Source: Candidatus Methanoperedens sp.
GTDB lineage: Archaea; Halobacteriota; Methanosarcinia; Methanosarcinales; Methanoperedenaceae
Length of the DNA stretch: 33,755 nucleotides
Assembly: GCA_027460465.1 (NCBI GenBank)
Contig: JAPZAV010000108.1
Location: 1 to 33,755 of the forward strand
Reading direction: 5' to 3'
Numbering within the stretch: the first letter of the stretch is position 1; each line of letters begins with the position of its first letter. Shown piece by piece: positions 33,085 to 33,755 of the stretch. The notes under the pieces were generated by a model, which saw only the letters and a list, made by a program, of their open reading frames with translations, made no database searches and had not been told where the DNA came from. Both the position numbers and the translations under genes were made by a program.

Positions 33085-33755
33085 CTATGCTATTTTTTTA
33101 TTAAACGTAAGAATCAGAAATATTGCAAATAGAAACGTGGTTATTGTTACCGCACCCTCAAGCCAGGGCAGCCTTTCATTGATCATCTGGACAAGTCCCT
33201 GTTCAGACACTTTCTCAGGCGTATTCACCGGTGCAGGAGCAGTTACTGCGATCCCGGCTTTTGACTCATGCGAAAGAACCTGCAGTTTCTTAACCGGAAG
33301 CTGGGCATACCACTCAAATCCCTGATTTTTCGAACTCATCTCTGGTGCCTTAAATTCCAGTGTTCCTGGAGCAGGAGCAGAGATGTTATAGATGATGTTC
33401 GCAGTCTCCCCCGGGTTCAGGAACCCTGAGAAAGACATCGCTCCCGAGAGAAACGTGGCATTCCTGGGCACTGTCTCTTTAACCGTGATATTGGTCGGGA
33501 TGTCGCCGTTGTTTATTATTGAAAGTGTTACCTGCAGAACATTTCCTGGATATGGACTGGTATTATTGAAGCTCCTCTCCATGCCTGTATAGGGGCCTGA
33601 TACAGCTGTCCTTGGCGATTCCGATTCTTTATGCACTTCTTCCCCCCATTCGTTCCAGATAAGCTCTGCCTTTGGAAGATTGTAAACTCCCTGTCTTTTT
33701 GCCGCGAGTGTATATCTGAATTCCTTATATTCTCCTGCATTGATGTCAAAATCCC
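33085..33755 (-). CDS. Partial surface protein with C-terminal membrane helix (5' end beyond window)
   Basis: The frame is open to the right edge; 222 residues are visible up to the stop at 33085. It shows beta-sandwich repeats with a conserved-repeat (DUF11-like) look: VLQVTLSIINNGDIPTNITV and FLNPGETANIIYNISAPAPG, and an earlier DINAGEYKEFRYTLAAKRQG. A stalk of Pro/Ala residues (TAPAPVNTPEKVS) leads to a membrane helix (VTITTFLFAIFLILTF) and a short cytoplasmic KKIA tail. The protein is thus an extracellular domain anchored at its C-terminus. It lies directly upstream of the hexahaem cytochrome and may hold or present electron-transfer partners. Confidence 0.8.
   Translation of the reverse strand, partial: DFDINAGEYKEFRYTLAAKRQGVYNLPKAELIWNEWGEEVHKESESPRTAVSGPYTGMERSFNNTSPYPGNVLQVTLSIINNGDIPTNITVKETVPRNATFLSGAMSFSGFLNPGETANIIYNISAPAPGTLEFKAPEMSSKNQGFEWYAQLPVKKLQVLSHESKAGIAVTAPAPVNTPEKVSEQGLVQMINERLPWLEGAVTITTFLFAIFLILTFNKKIA

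Overview
The window looks like chromosomal DNA of an anaerobic methane-oxidising archaeon close to 'Candidatus Methanoperedens' (ANME-2d, Methanosarcinales). The support is archaeal TATA boxes placed 22-30 bases before many start codons (leaderless mRNAs), an archaeal-type riboflavin synthase, an FtsZ-family protein, two futalosine-pathway menaquinone genes (mqnB, mqnD), abundant N-glycosylation sequons in secreted proteins, and six c-type cytochrome genes, one of them nearly 9 kb long. The assignment is inferred from gene content; no marker gene was compared.

Layout. 1-1.8 kb: the start of a truncated surface-type protein at the edge (-), then a sulfate adenylyltransferase gene broken by a small deletion. 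1.8-5.3 kb: a membrane-anchored coiled-coil protein, pdxT, an FtsZ-family gene and hemD. 5.4-8.1 kb: a secreted protein, a ribbon-helix-helix regulator with a phased operator, ribC and a cupin. 8.1-10.9 kb: a purN-glyA-folD one-carbon operon (-). 10.9-11.7 kb: three small proteins, two of them Cys-rich. 11.8-15.5 kb: an accessory island with a frameshifted KAP-family P-loop NTPase carrying eleven 117-bp tandem repeats, a gene remnant, and a DUF4258/YgiT-type toxin-antitoxin pair. 15.8-17.3 kb: mqnB-mqnD. 17.3-20.3 kb: a MASE3-PAS histidine kinase divergent from a 12-haem cytochrome. 20.2-30.5 kb: a three-gene operon (-) of a 2988-residue cytochrome with 43 haem sites followed by two small cytochromes. 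30.5-31.0 kb: non-coding with palindromic repeats. 31.0-33.8 kb: a membrane protein, a tetrahaem and a hexahaem cytochrome, and a partial surface protein.

How it fits together. Menaquinone synthesis, uroporphyrinogen-III synthase (tetrapyrroles for haem and F430) and the cytochromes all serve a quinone-linked respiratory chain that could deliver electrons through the pseudoperiplasm and S-layer to external acceptors. The giant cytochrome joins about 1,200 residues of adhesin-like domains (DUF2341 and carboxypeptidase-regulatory-like folds) to a threefold-repeated haem array, so it could be a cell-surface conduit. The histidine kinase that shares a promoter region with the 12-haem cytochrome may tune this expression.

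The most unexpected signal is an 85-residue module present at exactly the same length in two unrelated proteins 18 kb apart (13500-13754 and 31153-31407). It is about 45% identical without gaps and about 83% identical over a 69-base stretch of DNA, which suggests an in-frame mobile coding element. Three genes or remnants (sat, the KAP NTPase, and the remnant upstream of it) show frame disruptions, and the left-edge gene may show a fourth. These may be real decay or assembly errors.
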